The position numbers and the translations under genes were made by a program. The notes under the pieces are model-generated. The model was not told the origin of the DNA. It made no database searches and saw nothing but the letters and a program-made list of their open reading frames with translations. A stretch of DNA of 64,000 bases from Diaporthe sp. PMI_573 (Eukaryota; Ascomycota; Sordariomycetes; Diaporthales; Diaporthaceae): positions 682,001 to 746,000 of the forward strand of contig JAJTUP010000035.1 of the NCBI GenBank assembly GCA_021399435.1, given 5' to 3'. Below, one piece after another: positions 31,436-42,234 of this stretch; position 1 is the stretch's first letter; each line of letters begins with the position of its first letter.

Positions 31436-32488
31436 ATGACAGTAACACCAGGCTGGTGCGACAGACCTTTAACAACTACTGCATCTCTATATCCCGATCC
31501 AGACTATTTCAGTTCCTCAAATGGTTGGCCATCACGCGATCATGCATTGCCCATCCAGGAAGTACATATGCTAGACTTTGTAATAAAATTCCGGCTTGCA
31601 CACGTCCTACTTGAGGGATGGGACCAACAGGAAGAATCCCCTCTTCTGCAGGCTTGCCTGGATGGACTGTCCCATGCACTTCAGGCGACAAGCCCGGATA
31701 ACGCGGGCGCTATCAGATGTTTCACTTACATCATTCTGACTGCACTTGAGACTGCCACAAGTTTTAATTGTCCGAGCATCCTCTTTTGGCTCTTTGGTCA
31801 ACTCGCGGTTATTTGGGCACAACACTACCCCCTTACGGCGAACGTTGCTATCCAAATATCTCATTACGACAGCCATGAACGCCTCCTGGATCTGCTGCGG
31901 CAAGCAAGGCAGGTCATCCCCACAGGTCCTGGGAGTAGTGTTGGTACAAGTATTGCGTTGCAGGTATATGTCGAAGCAGTAGATGTTGTTGTCAATACAG
32001 ATTCACCTACAGAGTTGTACAGCATATTGCAGACAACGGCGCATAGGCTGCTGGCAGGTGCATTACCGTTAGCACCAGAAGCCTTAATCGTCTGGGTCGA
32101 GCTGAGAAGGGCTCTTGCCCTGCACGAGGCAAATGCATCGTCGGGCCACCCAACATTGTCATCACTGAGCGACCCATTTGAGCTCGGATCAAAGGCGATC
32201 GGTTCTATTTTAGACATCCTTCGGGTGCAGAGGGATTCCTATGAGAACAACGGAGGATGGGGGATTGCAGGAAGGCTAGACAAGGAGATGCGCGAAATTT
32301 CAAGGCTTGTTGAAGGTGGTGGTTTTAGCGATGCCGCAGCAAGAGTGCCTGGTTCAGAGGAGCCGAGACAGAGTCTCAGCCGCATGGGCAGGGGGCCTCA
32401 ACGATCATGTGGAAAATGTGGGAAGAGCGGACATTACATTCAGACATGTAAGGGCATCGTGGATCCTTCAGCGTCAACCTCTGGGTAG
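31436..32488 (+). CDS. CCHC zinc-knuckle protein of unknown family
   Basis: 350 codons without interruption. Residues ~45-320 are mostly alpha-helical by eye (LDFVIKFRLAHVLLEGW, AIRCFTYIILTALETA, PSILFWLFGQLAVIWAQHY, LYSILQTTAHRLLAG). The C-terminus holds a perfect CCHC knuckle (C325, C328, H333, C338: CGKCGKSGHYIQTC) after an Arg-rich linker. CCHC knuckles bind single-stranded nucleic acid and are common in retroelement Gag and in some transposases. A helical body plus knuckle recalls Gag, but no protease or reverse transcriptase follows. The first Met is uncertain: MLDFVIK at 31568 is a good alternative start. I do not recognise the family. Confidence 0.55.
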   Translation: MTVTPGWCDRPLTTTASLYPDPDYFSSSNGWPSRDHALPIQEVHMLDFVIKFRLAHVLLEGWDQQEESPLLQACLDGLSHALQATSPDNAGAIRCFTYIILTALETATSFNCPSILFWLFGQLAVIWAQHYPLTANVAIQISHYDSHERLLDLLRQARQVIPTGPGSSVGTSIALQVYVEAVDVVVNTDSPTELYSILQTTAHRLLAGALPLAPEALIVWVELRRALALHEANASSGHPTLSSLSDPFELGSKAIGSILDILRVQRDSYENNGGWGIAGRLDKEMREISRLVEGGGFSDAAARVPGSEEPRQSLSRMGRGPQRSCGKCGKSGHYIQTCKGIVDPSASTSG

Positions 32489-32653
32489 CCAGACAGTTCT
32501 TCGGGTGGTGGGACGAACGTCCGAGCGCGTCTTAGATGTCAGCTTGATCATCCATGAGGTTTTCAAGACACAGAACAGAGGGCAGGATGTAAGAAGAGCT
32601 GGACGGGAGACCCCAATTGTACTCTTATACAACAAGAACAAACCTTTGCGAGC

Positions 32654-32959
32654 TTAATCCAAGATTTGTTTGTAGGCAAGGGGTTCTTCTTTGGATTCAT
32701 TCCCGTCTTGGCCCCCGTTTTTAATAAACTCATTCGGCTCTGATGACGCCTGTACACTATGAAGCGATCTGGTTGGGCGCATCAAGCTCTTGAGCTCCTG
32801 GATTTCGGACCTCACATCGTCCAGTATTCTCCTCAGCACTTCTGAGTCATTACTCGCTACTAACTTTGGGGACATATTAGCGGAGCAGCCTTTGCTCGTT
32901 AGCGTTTTATAACCGGGAAGATTGGCACCGTGAATGCTGTATGGGAGTCTTAAATACAT
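32654..32959 (-). CDS. Small hypothetical protein with short coiled coil
   Basis: 101 codons. Helical segment SEVLRRILDDVRSEIQELKS in the middle, polar ends, no known domain. It overlaps by a few bases the exchanger relic read on the same strand. It could be a chance ORF. Confidence 0.25.
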   Translation of the reverse strand: MYLRLPYSIHGANLPGYKTLTSKGCSANMSPKLVASNDSEVLRRILDDVRSEIQELKSLMRPTRSLHSVQASSEPNEFIKNGGQDGNESKEEPLAYKQILD

Positions 32960-33450
32960 AATTTACGACAGTAAGGATGCAGAGGAAGACCTACTCTTGG
33001 CCTGAGGTTCTGTCTCCGGCGATTACATAGATATCGGTGATGGCCAATAATAAAGTATTTCGTCTGTGTTGATGTCCTGCCCATATATTCCAGGTGCGGA
33101 GAAGTTAAAAGGATCATTGTTATTGGCAAATCCTTGCTGACTGCGCCTGTGTTAACAATAGGATCAATAGCGTCGACGAGGTAGTCCGCGCAGAATGAAA
33201 TCACAACCGTCGTGAGAATAAGGATTGCTGATGCAGACCAAGCGCTCATAGATGACTCGTCCTCTTCTTCCTCCTCGTCCTCGTCCTCTGAGTGCTCTGG
33301 CACTTCGGGGTTGAATAGGTTCTTGTGCGTCCTCAACTGGAAGAACAGATAGAGGCAGTAGAGCAGCAGCAAGAGGATGGCCGCCCCGCGGGTTAGTATC
33401 AGGACGCTCTTGTGTGCGGCGGCTTTGACCTTGTCACTCTCGAGGACCAT
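32950..33450 (-). pseudogene. Vacuolar Ca2+/H+ exchanger (VCX1/CAX) fragment
   Basis: Two membrane segments and the acidic loop of a fungal CAX exchanger are clear: LTRGAAILLLLLYCLYLFFQ, LRTHKNLF, a Glu/Asp-rich loop, then ILILTTVVISFCADYLVDAI. After GAVSKDLPITMILL the match is lost and frames shift toward the 3' end. The N-terminal half with the first exchanger repeat is absent. An intact protein has about 400 residues and 10-11 membrane segments, so this is a dead piece. Confidence 0.82.
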
Positions 33451-33954
33451 GAATGGAGTGGCAGGGATTACTAGTGGTTCGGGCAGTTTGGAAAGCCGGG
33501 TAAGATATGCAGTCTTCTCGCAGACTCTGAGAGCTCGGCGCGCATTGAGGTGGCCTCATCCGTCCCCGTTCTGAGTCCGCGAGGTTATGGAAATCCACTC
33601 CCCGACCAGTGGACGGCTGGGATGACACTCAGCGCCTAGTCGTCTGGAAGTAGTCAGTAATCTTGTGTCGACGTCCCCGTCCCCACCCAAACAGCATCAT
33701 TCTCGATCGAGCACAAAGGAAAAGGCGGGCGAGTGGAGCATCGATAGCATATTTTGAGGGGAACGAGCAACGAAGATAAACACCTACCATTGACATAGCT
33801 TCGGCGGAAGGCGGATTTATGGGAACCCAACTTGCCATGACCGGCCAGTCATTGACAAGACGTGGCCTCCCGAAAGAGTAAACTTGCAGAAGGGTTGGCC
33901 AGTCGCTGGCACCAGTGGTCAGCGATCAGGACTGGTAGAAACACTCGGAAGTCA
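33451..33954. other. No gene identified
   Basis: Short ORFs without family features lie between the exchanger relic and the Fot1 fragment. Confidence 0.35.
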
Positions 33955-34500
33955 CTTTATTAAAACAAAATCGCCAAAAGGAAGCAAGATCGACAAAAAA
34001 GAGTGTCGGGAAAGGAATCAGCACCCATTTTTGCACTGATCGGTGTTTTTGTCGACCTAAGGGGGTCGTTTTTGCGACCCCAAAGCAATCGCAAGAGTTA
34101 CGTGGTATGATTGCCCGGTATGCCTGCCAGAGACACTCGAGCCCCACACAACGACACCTCTATCTCAAGAGTTGGGACCAGAAAGAAATTCAATTGACGA
34201 TGTCTACACAAAAAAACCGAGAGCTGGAACGCCAGATTGAAGCCAGCAGAAGTGTGCGAAGGAAGAGGGTTCAACTTGACCCGAATGAACTTTTCGCCGA
34301 TATCGAGGCTATTCGGAGGACGCAAATTGAAGCGGGGGTAGTATCAGGCGATAGCAACGCTTCAGAAGAATCAGAAGCGAGGTTAACTATCGTGGTGGCG
34401 ACGAGGTCGGCGACTTCATGAAGCTATGCTTAGATAACGGCCAGAGACCTGTCGCCTGCCAGCCAGAACGAATATTTGACTCTATAAGGCAAATACAAAA
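33955..34500 (+). mobile_element. Rearranged Fot1/pogo transposon fragment
   Basis: 33955-34420 aligns by eye with 10860-11340 of the first Fot1 element, including the encoded tail ELERQIEAS, KRVQLDPNELFADIEAIRRT. 34424-34500 is an inverted copy of sequence from about 10790-10860 (minus-strand reading GQRPVACQPERIFDS against GQRSVARQPERIFDS). The catalytic region is absent. Confidence 0.8.
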
Positions 34501-34836
34501 AAGGCAAGGGTTATTTTCTTACATACTTGGATGCCCACATTGCGCAGACAACAAGGAGTTGGATGGAGCCTGGCGCCTTTGTTGCGATCTCAAACTGCAA
34601 CGCTTAATTGGAGTATGGTAAGACGGAGGCAAACACAAACGGCAATTCCAACGTTTTGATGACCGCTATATTACCTAAATCAGACATATTCGATTAATGC
34701 TTTCGATTCAGCTGTCGCTAGATATGAAATCCATCTGTGCTCTCCTATGGTCCTTCACCAGATCTACTGATTCTTGCCACATACAGTGCAAGATTCCCAC
34801 GCCTCGCAGGGATCCCAGCACGAATCATAGCAGAAT
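34501..34836. other. No gene identified
   Basis: On the minus strand 34764-34900 encodes further Cys residues (CYDSCWDPCEAWESCTVCG) in a different frame from the Cys-rich ORF next to it. It may be a missed 3' exon. Confidence 0.3.
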
Positions 34837-35181
34837 TCAGCGATTGTGTTTGGAAATGCAATCAGGGCAATAGCTTCCCACATTGTGGGTAGACGTCGAT
34901 GTTGTGTAGTTCCGGCAAGCTGTACTCCCTTCTTGTCGTGTTCCGCAAGGTACAATGTGTAGTTCCCGGATCTTCTTCTGGTCTATATCGATCCTCTCCA
35001 CTGGACAACCGCATTGATATACTTTTGGGAAGCCGCAACACATGTTTCCTTTCTCCTGATCTTCCAGATCTGTGACACTTATGAGAGGCTTGCTGACAAC
35101 ACTTTGGTTGCTGGGGTGAATGTCGTGAAAAATCGAGGAGCCTTTTGTGGACCCTGGATTTCGAGAGGCCTTCGTAGCCAA
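34837..35181 (-). CDS. Small Cys-rich protein (putative zinc-binding)
   Basis: Up to 114 codons; MCCGFPK at about 35046 is a better start and gives ~69 residues. Ordered Cys motifs are CGC, PCG, ACRNY and SYCPDC, the spacing seen in small fungal Cys-rich proteins that may bind zinc. No signal peptide is evident. More Cys motifs in another frame at 34764-34900 suggest an unrecognised final exon. Function unknown. Confidence 0.5.
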   Translation of the reverse strand: MATKASRNPGSTKGSSIFHDIHPSNQSVVSKPLISVTDLEDQEKGNMCCGFPKVYQCGCPVERIDIDQKKIRELHIVPCGTRQEGSTACRNYTTSTSTHNVGSYCPDCISKHNR

Positions 35182-35594
35182 AACAATATGGTATCTGTTG
35201 GCTCCGGTACGACTACATTCTGGAATAGATTAAGCATTTTGATAAGAAATATTGCATCCAAATTCCTGACTAAGCAGCGCTGCAGCCAATCAGAGCACTT
35301 CACTTCTCAGCTTCGCACCACCCAACCTTCGTGCGTTTTGCAGCCTCAACAGTTTGCTATGCAAAACCTCCTTTGCCCACCAACTTCAGCCCACCATAAA
35401 CGCATCGTGAGATCGACTTTTTGCTTATCGGAATCAATCAATTCAGCATCGAAAACATACCCTAATAAGTGAAATTCCAATCTGGGGGCGTTGTGGCGAT
35501 GTCAGAGGTCCCTGATTACTCGGGCCTTGAGGCATATGGCAGGTTGACGTCATAACTGGAACTCCAACATCACCGCCACAAACGGCCGCCGCCC
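35182..35594. other. Intergenic, no gene seen
   Basis: The plus-strand ORF at 35014-35472 is a shadow of the Cys-rich gene and its upstream region. No other feature. Confidence 0.35.
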
Positions 35595-36110
35595 AGCACT
35601 TTCTAACCCTCCTATCTACCTAAAACTCTTCAATGATGGATACGATACCTATGAGGATCTAAAGGCTGATTTAGACAAAGCTACGAGTGCTCCTGGTTGG
35701 TTGGCAGTCAAGCAAAACTCGAAGCCAAAACACACAATATTGGCGTGCAATCGGGGTGCCCAGCGCCTATCGACCGCTACAATATCCAACGCCTCAACCA
35801 TCAAAGCCGGCTGCAAATGGTCAGCGGTTGCCCATGCGACGAAGAAGACGTCAGGCAAATAGAAGCTCGTGATCCACGAGCATAGACATACCTATCACGG
35901 CCCTCAAGAAGTCCCCGAAGCCCAGCGTGGCTGGACTAAACTATCCGAAGTACATATCGAGTTTCTTACCCGGACCGCCCGGGATCCAACGCTTGCCACG
36001 CCGAAGAAGCTTGAAACACTGCTTCGTCAGCAGTACCCTGACATTCAGCTTGGGCCGAACACCCTCAAGAACTGGCTGCAGAGCTACCGTAAGGATAGGC
36101 AGGGTATGTA
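35595..36110 (+). pseudogene. Mutator-like (MULE) transposase N-terminal fragment, FAR1-like domain
   Basis: The frame reads IYLKLFNDGYDTYEDLKADL, then PKHTILACNRGA, STIKAGCKWSAVAHATKKTS, then LVIHEHRHTYHGPQ. This is the WRKY/FAR1-type zinc-binding N-terminal domain of Mutator-like transposases (GC.W...H.HN-like). The TAG at 35860-35862 lies where such proteins have Trp, as expected from a G-to-A change. The frame goes on through KLETLLRQQYPDIQLGPNTL to about 36105. The MULE catalytic domain is missing: the sequence switches to the ankyrin relic. Confidence 0.75.
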
Positions 36111-36984
36111 TACACCAACAAGCAACGCTAGACTGGCTCGAAAGATGGCCGCTATTTGAGGCAGCATTCAGTGGTGTTACTCCGTTCTTGTTCGGGACTG
36201 CAAGGTCAGCCCCTCTCTCAAGCAGCAGCCTGACCACCTCGATGTGGCCATTCCATGACGCTGAATATAGTGGTGTCCGTCCATGATCGCTTGGGATAGC
36301 GAGGTCAGCCCCTTTCCCGAGAAGCTCTTGAACAATTTCAACTCTTCCGGCCTCGCATCCAATGCAGAGTGGTGTTCTTCCAAAACGATCTCGCTGATCG
36401 ATATCCGCTATATCTCTCGTGGCAAGGCCCTGCACGAGCTCTGCAAATCCAAGTCTTGCAGCGTGATGCAAAGGGCAGGCAGGACGTTCTGCCCGAGTTT
36501 CTCTTTTCTGCTCATGAATATTTGAATCGAACCAGCCTGCTCAGTGCTTCCAATTCGGGTTGTTCTTGTCAAAAAAAGCCTCCATCTTTGCCAGAAGAGT
36601 GTTGTCGAGTGGTGCACTGAGGGCTGCATGCTGATGCCAGAAACTGGCGGCATAATCTCGAAATGTCGTCATGACTGCGCTCGACTTCGGGCTCAATTCA
36701 TCTTCCCACACCGTCTGGTAGTTGATATAGTGGATACAAAGAATGCTGAGCCTGCAATTATCAATTGATTCATTCAATGCCCAAAGACGTGCATTAGCCG
36801 TGATGGATTCCCCTTGTCCCAATCCGTTGCTGAGGAAGTATTGCCTAACTGAGAAGTGTTTCAAGTGAATCGTCCTAGATCCCTTGCCAGTTCCTCGCAA
36901 AGAATTTCGTGCTTCCAATAGCGATCCGCAGGGGTTGACGATTGCCTCTCTGATGTAATTATCATCGATAGAATCAGGCATCTC
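36111..36984 (-). pseudogene. NLR-type (NACHT-ankyrin) protein relic
   Basis: Read leftward, the C-terminal part of a NACHT module (DDNYIREAIVNPCGSLLEAR, RTIHLKHFSVRQYFLS, FRDYAASFWHQHAA, MEAFFDKNNPNWKH) runs into a TGA at 36541-36543. It continues in the same frame through ankyrin repeats (HHAARLGFAELVQGL, FGRTPLCIGCEAGRVEIVQE, GRTPLYSASWNGHIEVVRLL, GVTPLNAASNSGH). The stop falls where the family usually has Trp. Both ends are lost: the N-terminus at the hydrolase junction near 36985 and the C-terminus at the MULE fragment. Intact relatives act in fungal self/non-self recognition. Confidence 0.85.
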
Positions 36985-37898
36985 GTCCACCAGAGTTTAT
37001 CTGGATTTTCCTTCATCACTTTTCGATACTGTTGCCCGTTCTTCGGAAGGAACGTGTCCGAGTAGGCCACGGCCAGCTTGTACGTCGGGCGATTGTAGGC
37101 CCCGACCGAGTAAGCCATCAAAAACTTTCCATTGATAGCCCTGATATTGCCTGTCTCGATGAGCTTGAAGGTATTGTCGCTGTGATTGTGGTAGTTTTCC
37201 GAGTTTAATCCTTCGTCAGGACCGAGCAGGAGTGTAGCATTATCGGTGGCTAGCGTGATGGGATCTTTCAGAAGCCATGCGAATACACCGTCGCGTTTTG
37301 GCGGCTTCGATATCTGCTTCTGGTATACCAGGTACAAATTTCCTTCTGGTGTCTGGAAGTATTTGCCGTCGTAGTTCGCATCGACATTGTCTTTAAAATT
37401 CCCAACAAGCACTTGGTCCCCTTCCCATGACTCTGGTGGTGTGTCCGTAGTTGGGCCCACTGGGGATGCGTGAACGATGACGCTCCAGCCCGCGGTACCA
37501 TGGCAATCCTTGGACTCTTCCAGAACGTGAAGTGTCACTGCTGCATCCCACGATTTTTTGCCGTTCGAGACACTCTGAAAAGGATGAATTCCAGCCACAC
37601 CGCAGACCTGAACCTTCGCTTTGGTCATCGTCTGGTTTAGAGTCGTTGTATAATCCCACGTGATACTACTGGGTGTGGCACATCTGGGTGTCAACCCTCC
37701 GTCGCATTCTAGATACTTATGGGTAGTGCCTGAAATATAGACGCGAGTCTCGTTCACGTATGGGACATGATAGGGATCTGAGAAGTATCCTTTGTGGTGG
37801 TCTTCATCGACATCCGTCAGTGGTTGGACTGTGATGTTAGCCTGAGCGTGTGCGTTGATCGCGGAGGCCAGAAGAGTTGTGAAGCGAAGGGGGAGCAT
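36985..37898 (-). CDS. Secreted GH43-like (five-bladed propeller) hydrolase, 3'-truncated
   Basis: The ORF opens with a signal peptide (MLPLRFTTLLASAINAHAQA). It continues with GYFSDPYHVPYVNETRVYIS, SWDAAVTLHVLEESK, ASPVGPTTDTPPESWEGD, EGNLYLVYQKQISKPPKRDG and KFLMAYSVGAYNRPTYKLAV. The repeated beta-strand/Trp/Asp pattern and the N-terminal SDPYHVPY acidic strand suit GH43-type furanosidase/arabinanase propellers; that family call is by resemblance. Homology ends at NPDKLWWTR near 36985, where the frame enters the NLR relic in the wrong frame and stops at 36861. The C-terminal blades are lost, so the product is probably non-functional. Confidence 0.65.
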
Positions 37899-38299
37899 TC
37901 TGAGATAAATTTCAGATATTGGGAGGTCAATATCAGATGGAAAATGTCAAACTGCTCGTTGAAAATGAGTAATGTGCAAATTTGAGTTGAGGTCCAATGA
38001 TCCAGGCGACTGACCTTGAGCGAGAGCTGCTTAAGTATAGCTGCGACATTAAAGTTGGTCAAGCGCATCATCATAGTTACCGTCCCTGTTTTGGATAACA
38101 CATTCGTCAGAGATCAACGCACACGTGAGATATTAAGTGCGGCGGTGTACAAGAAGTCCGAATCGTGCTCTGTTGTTTATACGACAGCTGCATGTGGCGC
38201 AGAAGTATAGCTCTCATTGGCTGGGCTGCTCTGTTAGAAACCAAAGCTGAAATCCTTGGCCAAGCAAACAGTCACATGGAAGGCGTCCACCGCGTCAAT
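37899..38299. other. Upstream of the hydrolase; no gene seen
   Basis: Should contain the promoter of the leftward hydrolase gene. No other feature is recognised. Confidence 0.4.
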
Positions 38300-40245
38300 A
38301 AAGGCGGGCTAATGTCACCCCGAAGGAAGAAACAACAAACTCTCTTTAACATGGCTGACCTGGATGCTTATTGATAGAAGGACCAAGCTGTAATAAACGC
38401 CTTTATAGCCTCATTCAACCCTCTACACTTTCAGCGGTTGCTTATACGCTGGGTGGCCTGTGACAACGTCTCATTTAATAAGCTTGAGAGTCCATACTTT
38501 CGCAAGCTTATAGGGTACGCAAACAACGCTATTATTAAGTTGGGAAGTCTCCCCACTCATAACACAATGCGTGAATAGATTATACAGACCTTTAATCATT
38601 ACAAAGGTGTTATAACTAAGCTTCTTGGTTGCTCACTTAGCCATATTAACATCTCCTTTAACATGTGGACGTCTCACAAGTTTACCTCCCTCCTTGGCCT
38701 CACCGTACACTTTCTTGACGATGAAGGGAATTTTCGCACATTTCTACTAGGCTTGCCGCAAATTGAGGGTTGTTATAATGGTGAAACCCTTGCAGATTAA
38801 GTCAGTGAAATCATCTACAAATAGTTATGGCTTTAATGGTTGCATTAGGTACTTTGTCACCAACAACATAGAAAATAACAATACGTGTCTTAAAGAGCTT
38901 GGTACTAAGCTTGGCTTCAATAAGCAGCATTGTTGGCTTTAGTGCTGCGGGCATATCATTAATCTCGTTACCTAATCTATCCTTTTCGGAACGGATGCCA
39001 ACGCCTTTAAAGAGGACTGCTATGCTGACAAGGAGATTCAAGACGAGATGAGGCTGTGAAGGGCGAAGGGTCCAATCAGCAAGCTGCATAACATTGTTCA
39101 CTAGGTGCAGAGATCAGGCTAGCATATTGATAAGCTCCATAAGCTCCAGACTATTAAGAACGTGGCTTTGAATCTTAAAGGCAAATCAACCTATGATGTA
39201 ATTACGGATAACGCAACCCGCTGGAACTCATCCAAGGCAATGATGAAGCGAGGCTATCGACTTTGGAATCCTCTTGATTCCCTAGTTCAGGCGGAGGTTA
39301 CAAAATGGAGCCAGTACGTAGCCAGGAGGACTAAAAACGGGACGAAACTGATGCCAAAGAAGAGTTGGAAGAAGCCAGCAATTATTAATGATAAGATGTC
39401 TGCTAAGGACTAGGCAGTGATTACAGAGTATCTGGCTATATTAAAGCCGCTAAAAACAGCCACTAAGCGCCTAGAGGGCTGGCCTGAAGATGGTAAGCCA
39501 ACTCCAGCATTACAATTCCTACTTATGCTTATAGGTTACAGGGAAATACGGGGCGATTTGGGAGGTCCTTCTAACTATGGAGTGGCTTCTGAAGCATTTG
39601 GAAGAGTCAAAGATACAACACGAACACGATGAAGAACCTCACTTGCGGATTGGTTGCAACCTCGGTTGGATGAAGTTGGATAAGTACTACACCACTACCA
39701 AAGATAGCCCTGTATATCTTGCGGCCCTTGTTCTCCACCCTGCCTTCTATTGGTCAACCATTGAGTCGCAATGGGTAGATCAACCCGGTTGGTTAGCGAG
39801 AGGAAAGGCAGCTGTATGAGAGCTATGGGAAGAGTATCGAAAACTACCTATCAAGCAGGGTATGATACTGGAACAACCAATTGCGGCAAGGAAGACGACG
39901 GACCTGGATGATTTTATAGCGTCAGTAAGGAAGCTTAGCACTCAGCCTGCGGCTTCAGCATCGCCTACACGCAGTGAGTACGCTAAGTGATTGTCCACTA
40001 CCGATCCTGGCGATTATTTAGTGGACAATCCGATTTAGTACTGGCTTCTCCGAAGGCGGCAGTATCCACGTCTGTCGCGGATGGCAATTGATCTCTTTTC
40101 AATTCCGGTGATGTCTTCCAAGCCGGAGCGAATATTCAGCCTTGCAGGACAGATGGTTACCCCTCCGAGAAGACAACTGCAAGCAGACATTATAGGAGCG
40201 GCTCGATGCATCTCCTTGTGGGAGAAAAGTGGGGCTATCCAGATA
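38300..40245 (+). pseudogene. hAT transposase relic B, many stops
   Basis: A long, heavily mutated hAT transposase can be followed across stops: FNPLHFQRLLIRWVACDN, INISFNMWTSHKFTSLLGLT, VHFLDDEGNF, DNATRWNSSKAMMKRGY, LGWMKLDKYYTTTKDSPVYL. It ends with the C-terminal dimerisation region RMAIDLFSIPVMSSKPERIF. Stops are mostly TAG/TGA, several at likely Trp positions (for example before ELWEEY near 39820), which fits repeat-induced point mutation. The BED finger region at the start is not clear. Confidence 0.82.
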
Positions 40246-40360
40246 TCCAAATAAATCCAAATGTATCCAAATCAAATCAAATCAAATCAAATCAAGGCTT
40301 TTTGTATCCAAATCAAATCAAATCGGAGGCTCAATTTGATTTGATTTATTTGTTGACAAG
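40246..40360 (+). repeat. CCAAATCAAAT-type repeats and inverted partner
   Basis: Repeated AATCAAATCAAATCAAATC units, then a short stretch ending in the inverted partner TTTGATTTGATTTATTTG. It follows the end of hAT relic B directly and is probably its subterminal repeat zone. Confidence 0.7.
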
Positions 40361-40509
40361 CCTGCCCTCAACAGTTTCGCATCGAGGATGGTGGCAAGCC
40401 CGAGTGGGAAAAGTTTGGCGAAATGTGGGTCTTTCCTGTCGGCATTAGGCGGATGTTTCTGTTCAAGCATTAGAGGTCTTCTCAATCTTATAATTGGTTT
40501 TCGGCTTTT

Positions 40510-42234
40510 TCATTTCTCGCATTTCTTCCAAGCAACTTCTGCTGCCGCAGCAAGCCAATTATAGTCATCGACTTCGCTTTGGGTATCCTGCTGCTTCGGG
40601 CCACGCTTGCGGAGGGCATCGTCAGCAAGTTGTACAAATTTTTGCCGAGCAAGTTGGATTTCATCAATTAGCCAATCCAACGATTGAAAATGATCCGCAA
40701 GAGTCCACTGCCTCCCTTCGTTCATGATTGTGGCTTCGTAGAATGTCTCGAGTTGGTCATGGAGGTGTCCGAGTTCATCCCATTGCCGCGGTGTAAGCCG
40801 GGTATCCAGGACGCCCATGTCACCCAGTGGAGGCTCATATTGATCGCAGAAGAGCTGGATGCGTTCTTTGACGTTAAGGGCGCGTCCAATAGATAGAAAA
40901 TAAGAATTCCAGCGCGTCGACTGGCTTTGAACAAGCTGCATGACACTCGAACATCAGTCTCTGAAGTGGAAATATACGGGGCTGTTGCATTAAAATGCGG
41001 CGCGGAATAAGGGCCTTACCTCTAATCCATCGAATGCAGCCAGTTCACCGCCTATTTCTATTGATCTGAAGAATTGGCGGCGTTGAGGGCTCGCTCTAAT
41101 ATACCGTACGATATTGTGGAGCCTTCCAATTGCACCCCGTCGCTTCCACAGCTCGCCAATCTGTGTTAAGTCTCCTCGATACGCCGATTCCAGATCCTTG
41201 CAGGTCTTCTCAGCATCCTTTCCCATAATAAAGGCCTGGGCGCAAAGGTTGACGATATGGCCGAAACACCGCAGGCGTCGTCGTAGGCGATGCTTCTTGC
41301 TCATGTTCGGATAAAGAGCTTGGAGGACCAGGTCAATACAGGCATCATTCGAGGTCGCGTTGTCAGCCATGGAATAACCGGTTCTGCCGCTGATACCGTA
41401 GTCGCCAAATATGTGTAGGAGGACATCTGCCATGTTTTCTCCCGAATGTTCGCCAACCAGTTCGCGAAGAGCCAGCACCGCCGTTCGTCTCTTACCATTT
41501 CTGCTGACAAAGTGCGCGACACATCCCAGGGTGGCCTGGTAGTTCGGCGATGTCCATAAATCGAACGATATCGATATATTGCTGTGTGCCGCTTGCATTT
41601 CTTGACGCAGCCTCTCCTTGCGCGCCTCAAATGCCTCTATGATCCATTTGCGAATCACAAGGCTCGCCTTTGGTAGAAGCGTTGTTAGGCCTGGAAATAC
41701 ATAGAAGAGGAGGTCGCGGAAGTAGAGGTTCTCGATTTGGAAGAAGGCGATGTGACAGTAGACGATCCATCGAATAAGAAGCTCCTTGAAGTCAAATCGG
41801 CGTTTGAATACAACGGTTGATATGCTGTTGAAGTCGACAATTGACGGCTGTGAGGGGTCGTTCTTTGCTGGTCTATGCTCACCAGTCTCCCTGTCAATTT
41901 GGTGTTTCGATTCGAGGTGGTCTAAGGCAGTGCAGTTGCCCTTGCCGGAAATTGGAAGCCCCTGCTGGCGCTGCTGCTGCTCACACAGATAACAGTACCA
42001 GAACTTCTTCGTTGCGTCCTGCTTCAGTTGTATATCTTCACCATACTGCCAGACAACTGATGTCCTCTTTTTGGTGTGCTTTTGGGACTTTGCTACGACA
42101 CAGTAGCGAACATACTGTTTCCCATTCAGCTTGAATTCGTCGGGTTCGATCAGGATTCCGGCCGGGTCATTTGGGCGAGGGCTAATACATCCCTTCGGCT
42201 GCCGTAGCACCTCCAAAAGATCGACACTCCTCAT
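40510..42234 (-). pseudogene. hAT transposase relic C, BED-type, lacking its C-terminus
   Basis: Exons 42234..41020 and 40935..40510 (84-bp intron, GTAAGG...GCAG, phase 0) give 546 open codons. BED-like finger: FWYCYLCEQQQ ... ALDHLESKH. Core motifs: ISISFDLWTSPNYQATLGCV, GYSMADNATSNDACI, LRCFGHIVNLCAQAF, STRWNSYFLSIGRAL. It stops at AAAEVAWKKCEK, before the hAT dimerisation domain, so an essential part is missing. The first ~15 codons are the reverse reading of the piggyBac terminal repeat. The natural start (MATISSYFGATNA, minus strand from 44448) may lie on the far side of the piggyBac insertion. Confidence 0.82.
42188..42229 (+). repeat. piggyBac left terminal inverted repeat
   Basis: 42 bp, an exact reverse complement of 44331-44372. 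Confidence 0.92.

Noticed and set aside
35014..35472. 152-codon plus-strand ORF
   Set aside because: Overlaps the minus-strand Cys-rich gene and its upstream DNA. The protein shows no domain and is Cys/Phe-poor random-like sequence.
40246..40360. CRISPR-like array
   Set aside because: Simple short-period CAAAT repeats without spacers, in a eukaryotic transposon context.
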